From contig CAOYQO010000012.1 in assembly GCA_948566455.1 (NCBI GenBank), forward strand, positions 34,452 to 98,451: a stretch of DNA of 64,000 nt, in the 5' to 3' direction. The DNA comes from an uncultured Phocaeicola sp. (GTDB lineage Bacteria; Bacteroidota; Bacteroidia; Bacteroidales; Bacteroidaceae). The notes below the pieces were generated by a model. The model was not told the DNA's origin, searched no databases, and saw only the letters and a list, made by a program, of their open reading frames with translations. The translations under genes and the position numbers were made by a program. The first letter of the stretch is position 1. Every line of letters starts with the position of its first letter. Below, piece after piece: positions 61,870-64,000 of this stretch.

Positions 61870-61877
61870 TATATTTG
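61870..61877 (+). promoter_or_regulatory. Promoter of the FetAB-type operon (-7 box)
   Basis: TATATTTG fits the -7 box and ends only seven bases before the ATG at 61885, so the transcript would have almost no leader. Confidence 0.5.
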
Positions 61878-61884
61878 CTTTCAA

Positions 61885-62520
61885 ATGGGAACCAAGACTA
61901 TACTTCAGATAGACAACGCATGTATCGCTTTCGGAGCAGATACACTTTTTTCCGGTTTTTGCTTACAACTGCACGAAGGGGAAATCGCCTGCATTTCTGG
62001 ACAATCGGGGCGAGGAAAAACCTCCTTGCTGAATGCTATTTTAGGATTTGTACCCCTCAAAGCAGGAAGCATCACCGTTAACGGCATTTTACTGAAAAAA
62101 GGAACTATCGACCAAATTCGCAGGCAAGTGGCATGGATACCGCAAGAACTGGCGCTTCCATCGGAATGGGTGAAGGAAATGGTGCAACTCCCTTTCAATC
62201 TGAAAGCCAATCGGAATACTCCCTTTTCACTGGACAAACTATTTGCCTGTTTCGATGAATTGGGGCTGGAAGAGGAATTGTACGATAAACGTGTGAATGA
62301 GATCTCCGGAGGACAGCGACAACGTATCATGATTGCCGTAGCTACCCTGATGCAAAAGCCGCTGCTGATTGTGGATGAACCGACTTCCGCACTGGATTCG
62401 GACTCTACGGATAGAGTACTTGCTTTCTTCCGGAAACGAATGAGGGAGGGAAGTGCCATCCTTGCCGTCTCTCACGACCAGGGATTTGCACAAGGATGCA
62501 ACCAGATGATAACACTATAA
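61885..62520 (+). CDS. fetA: FetA/YbbL-like ABC ATPase
   Basis: The 211-residue ATPase has Walker A GQSGRGKTS (about 36-44), signature ISGGQRQRIMIA and Walker B LLIVDEPTSALD. The short length and the UPF0014 permease that follows 16 bp later match the FetAB (YbbLM) exporter, linked to iron homeostasis and oxidative stress in E. coli. The function here is by family. Confidence 0.88.
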   Translation: MGTKTILQIDNACIAFGADTLFSGFCLQLHEGEIACISGQSGRGKTSLLNAILGFVPLKAGSITVNGILLKKGTIDQIRRQVAWIPQELALPSEWVKEMVQLPFNLKANRNTPFSLDKLFACFDELGLEEELYDKRVNEISGGQRQRIMIAVATLMQKPLLIVDEPTSALDSDSTDRVLAFFRKRMREGSAILAVSHDQGFAQGCNQMITL

Positions 62521-62536
62521 CTAAGAGATTAATAAA

Positions 62537-63346
62537 GTGGGAACTATCGACATATCATATACCAGTTTAGCCATCGGATTACTGCTGTTGCTTATTCCGC
62601 TGTTCTACTTGTGGAAGTTCAAGACAGGGCTATTGTGGGTTACCGTGATTGGTATCGCACGGATGATTGTACAACTTTTCTTTATCGGTATCTACCTGAA
62701 ATACTTGTTTCTTTGGAATAACCCGTGGATCAACTTTCTGTGGGTGATTATTATGATATTCGTCGCCGCACAAACCGCCCTGGCACGCACCCAACTGAAA
62801 CGGAAAATACTGTTCATTCCTATCTCCATCGGTTTTTTATGTAGTGTTGTCTGCATCGGCATGTACTTCATTGCCATCGTATTACGGCTGGAAAATGTGT
62901 TCAGTGCCCAGTATTTCATTCCGATATTCGGTATCCTGATGGGAAATATGTTATCCAGCAATGTCGTTGCACTGAATGCCTATTACAGCGGATTGAAACG
63001 GGAACAGCAATTGTATCGCTATCTGCTTGGCAATGGTGCCACAAGGGCAGAAGCACAGGCGCCTTTTATCAAACAGGCTATCATAAAGTCCTTTAGTCCG
63101 TTAATTGCCAATATTGCCGTTATGGGCCTAGTGGCACTGCCCGGCACAATGATCGGACAAATCCTGGGAGGTAGTAGTCCGAATGTCGCCATTAAATATC
63201 AGATGATGATTATGGTGATAACCTTCACGGCATCCATGCTTTCGCTAATGATTACCATCTCGTTGGCATCACGTAAGTCGTTCGATTCCAACGGAAAACT
63301 ATTGCAGGTAATGGTAGAGAAAAAGGAAAAGAAGAAAAGCCGTTAG
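62537..63346 (+). CDS. fetB: FetB/YbbM-like ABC permease (UPF0014)
   Basis: The 269-residue protein starts at GTG and has seven predicted membrane helices. The UPF0014 patterns are ARMIVQLFFIGIYL, IFGILMGNMLSSN and LVALPGTMIGQILGG. It forms the membrane part of the FetAB-type exporter. Its stop overlaps by 4 bp the stop of the convergent lipoprotein gene. Confidence 0.93.
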   Translation: MGTIDISYTSLAIGLLLLLIPLFYLWKFKTGLLWVTVIGIARMIVQLFFIGIYLKYLFLWNNPWINFLWVIIMIFVAAQTALARTQLKRKILFIPISIGFLCSVVCIGMYFIAIVLRLENVFSAQYFIPIFGILMGNMLSSNVVALNAYYSGLKREQQLYRYLLGNGATRAEAQAPFIKQAIIKSFSPLIANIAVMGLVALPGTMIGQILGGSSPNVAIKYQMMIMVITFTASMLSLMITISLASRKSFDSNGKLLQVMVEKKEKKKSR

Positions 63347-63750
63347 TGCTCTACTTTTTCAGGAGTATAACGCAACTGTACATACTGTACGCCGGGTTTT
63401 ATATAAGCACTGTCCATCAACACTTTCCTTACCCTGAACGTCTCAAGACGGCGATTTATATAACTTTTTATATATCCTTTCTGTGGTTTCACATACGAAA
63501 GTACTTCTATACGCCCTGCCAAATGGATATTGACTTTGGCTTTCACCGTACGTACCGCACCCGGTCTCTTTGACGGTTGTCCGGGCATTTCCTTATGTTT
63601 ATCTATCCAGAAGATAGCTGTAGCCTTCGGAGTAGTATCCACAAATTCCTCTTGTGCATCCTCTTCACCGCCATCCTGGGCTTTGGGTGAGGGTTGGCAC
63701 GAGAAAAGAATGCATAATAAAGTGAAAAACGAGAAAAGTAATGCTTTCAT
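63343..63750 (-). CDS. Small hypothetical lipoprotein (possibly DUF4891)
   Basis: The 135-residue protein has a lipoprotein signal peptide (LFSC at about 15-18) and an acidic linker. A C-terminal domain of about 75 residues follows, containing GRIEVLSYVKPQKGYIKSYI, which resembles TonB-C-type folds. I think this is DUF4891, known next to Nif3 in Bacteroides, but I am not certain. A TATATTTG box lies at 63777-63784 (minus). Confidence 0.75.
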   Translation of the reverse strand: MKALLFSFFTLLCILFSCQPSPKAQDGGEEDAQEEFVDTTPKATAIFWIDKHKEMPGQPSKRPGAVRTVKAKVNIHLAGRIEVLSYVKPQKGYIKSYINRRLETFRVRKVLMDSAYIKPGVQYVQLRYTPEKVEH

Positions 63751-63826
63751 GGTATAGAGTTTTACAATTATCCGAACAAATATATAAAAAAAGAGTAAAA
63801 CAAACAGTTATTCAGTGCATTTTTAC

Positions 63827-63834
63827 TATATTTG
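63827..63834 (+). promoter_or_regulatory. Promoter of the Nif3-like gene (-7 box)
   Basis: TATATTTG fits TAnnTTTG, 23 bp before the ATG at 63858. Confidence 0.5.
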
Positions 63835-63857
63835 CACCGAAATTTTCTATTCACATA

Positions 63858-64000
63858 ATGAGAATTAAGGAGATAGTAAGCGCCCTTGAACGGTTCGCGC
63901 CTCTGCCATTGCAAGACGGATTTGATAATGCCGGCCTGCAAATCGGATTGACAGAAGCGGAAGCAACAGGGGCTTTGTTGTGTCTTGACGTTACTGAAGC
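63858..64000 (+). CDS. Nif3-like dinuclear metal protein, N-terminal part
   Basis: The gene runs off the window; 47 codons are visible. The start MRIKEIVSALERFAPLPLQ, followed by DNAGLQIG, is the conserved opening of the Nif3/YbgI family (GTP cyclohydrolase I type 2-like fold binding two metal ions). Function in vivo unclear. Confidence 0.9.
   Translation, partial: MRIKEIVSALERFAPLPLQDGFDNAGLQIGLTEAEATGALLCLDVTE

Overview
The window is a piece of a Bacteroidota chromosome, most likely Bacteroides. Many genes are preceded by the TAnnTTTG -7 promoter box typical of this group. There is a serine palmitoyltransferase-type gene next to a lipid kinase, SusCD-free core genes of familiar Bacteroides type, and many lipoproteins with Bacteroides-like signal peptides.

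Region 1 (about 200-12808) is an integrated mobile element of about 12.55 kb sitting in the 3' end of a tRNA-Pro(TGG) gene. A 59-bp direct repeat of the tRNA 3' part marks both ends, and paired GGTTTAAC arm-type sites lie just inside each end. A tyrosine recombinase lies beside the intact tRNA. The element carries a SF2 helicase-like protein, a DUF3871 protein, YefM-YoeB, a RadC-like JAB protein, a serine resolvase, several unknown proteins, and a cargo pair (lipoprotein plus coiled-coil membrane protein). No relaxase, conjugation or capsid genes are visible. All its genes read on the minus strand.

Region 2 (about 12853-16546) holds the tRNA, a small lipocalin-like lipoprotein and a three-gene ABC export operon (NEW3-domain protein, ATPase, ABC-2 permease).

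Region 3 (about 16668-50781) is the main system. A minus-strand two-component pair (NtrC-type sigma-54 activator plus a histidine kinase with almost no extracytoplasmic loop) diverges from an array of eleven paralogous 8-TM double-FtsX permeases, one TolC-like protein, one HlyD/MacA-like adaptor and a single LolD/MacB-like ATPase. The array is split into three plus-strand transcription units. Each unit is headed by a near-identical sigma-54 promoter (GG-N10-GA) and, 91-92 bp upstream, the same pair of 14-bp dyads (GTGC-N6-GCAC, centres 21 bp apart). I read this as one regulon controlled by the neighbouring activator. Sequence traces of tandem duplication are visible between permeases 3, 4 and 5. 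A 688-bp terminal-inverted-repeat element and a 30-bp perfect palindrome lie between units one and two.

Region 4 (about 50768-64000) is ordinary core genome: pabC-pabB, an Mpv17-like membrane protein, an acyltransferase, spt diverging from a diacylglycerol/sphingoid kinase-like gene, aspS, a GtrA protein, an operon of a DUF2148 Fe-S protein with aguA and aguB, a FetAB-type exporter, a small lipoprotein and the start of a Nif3-like gene.
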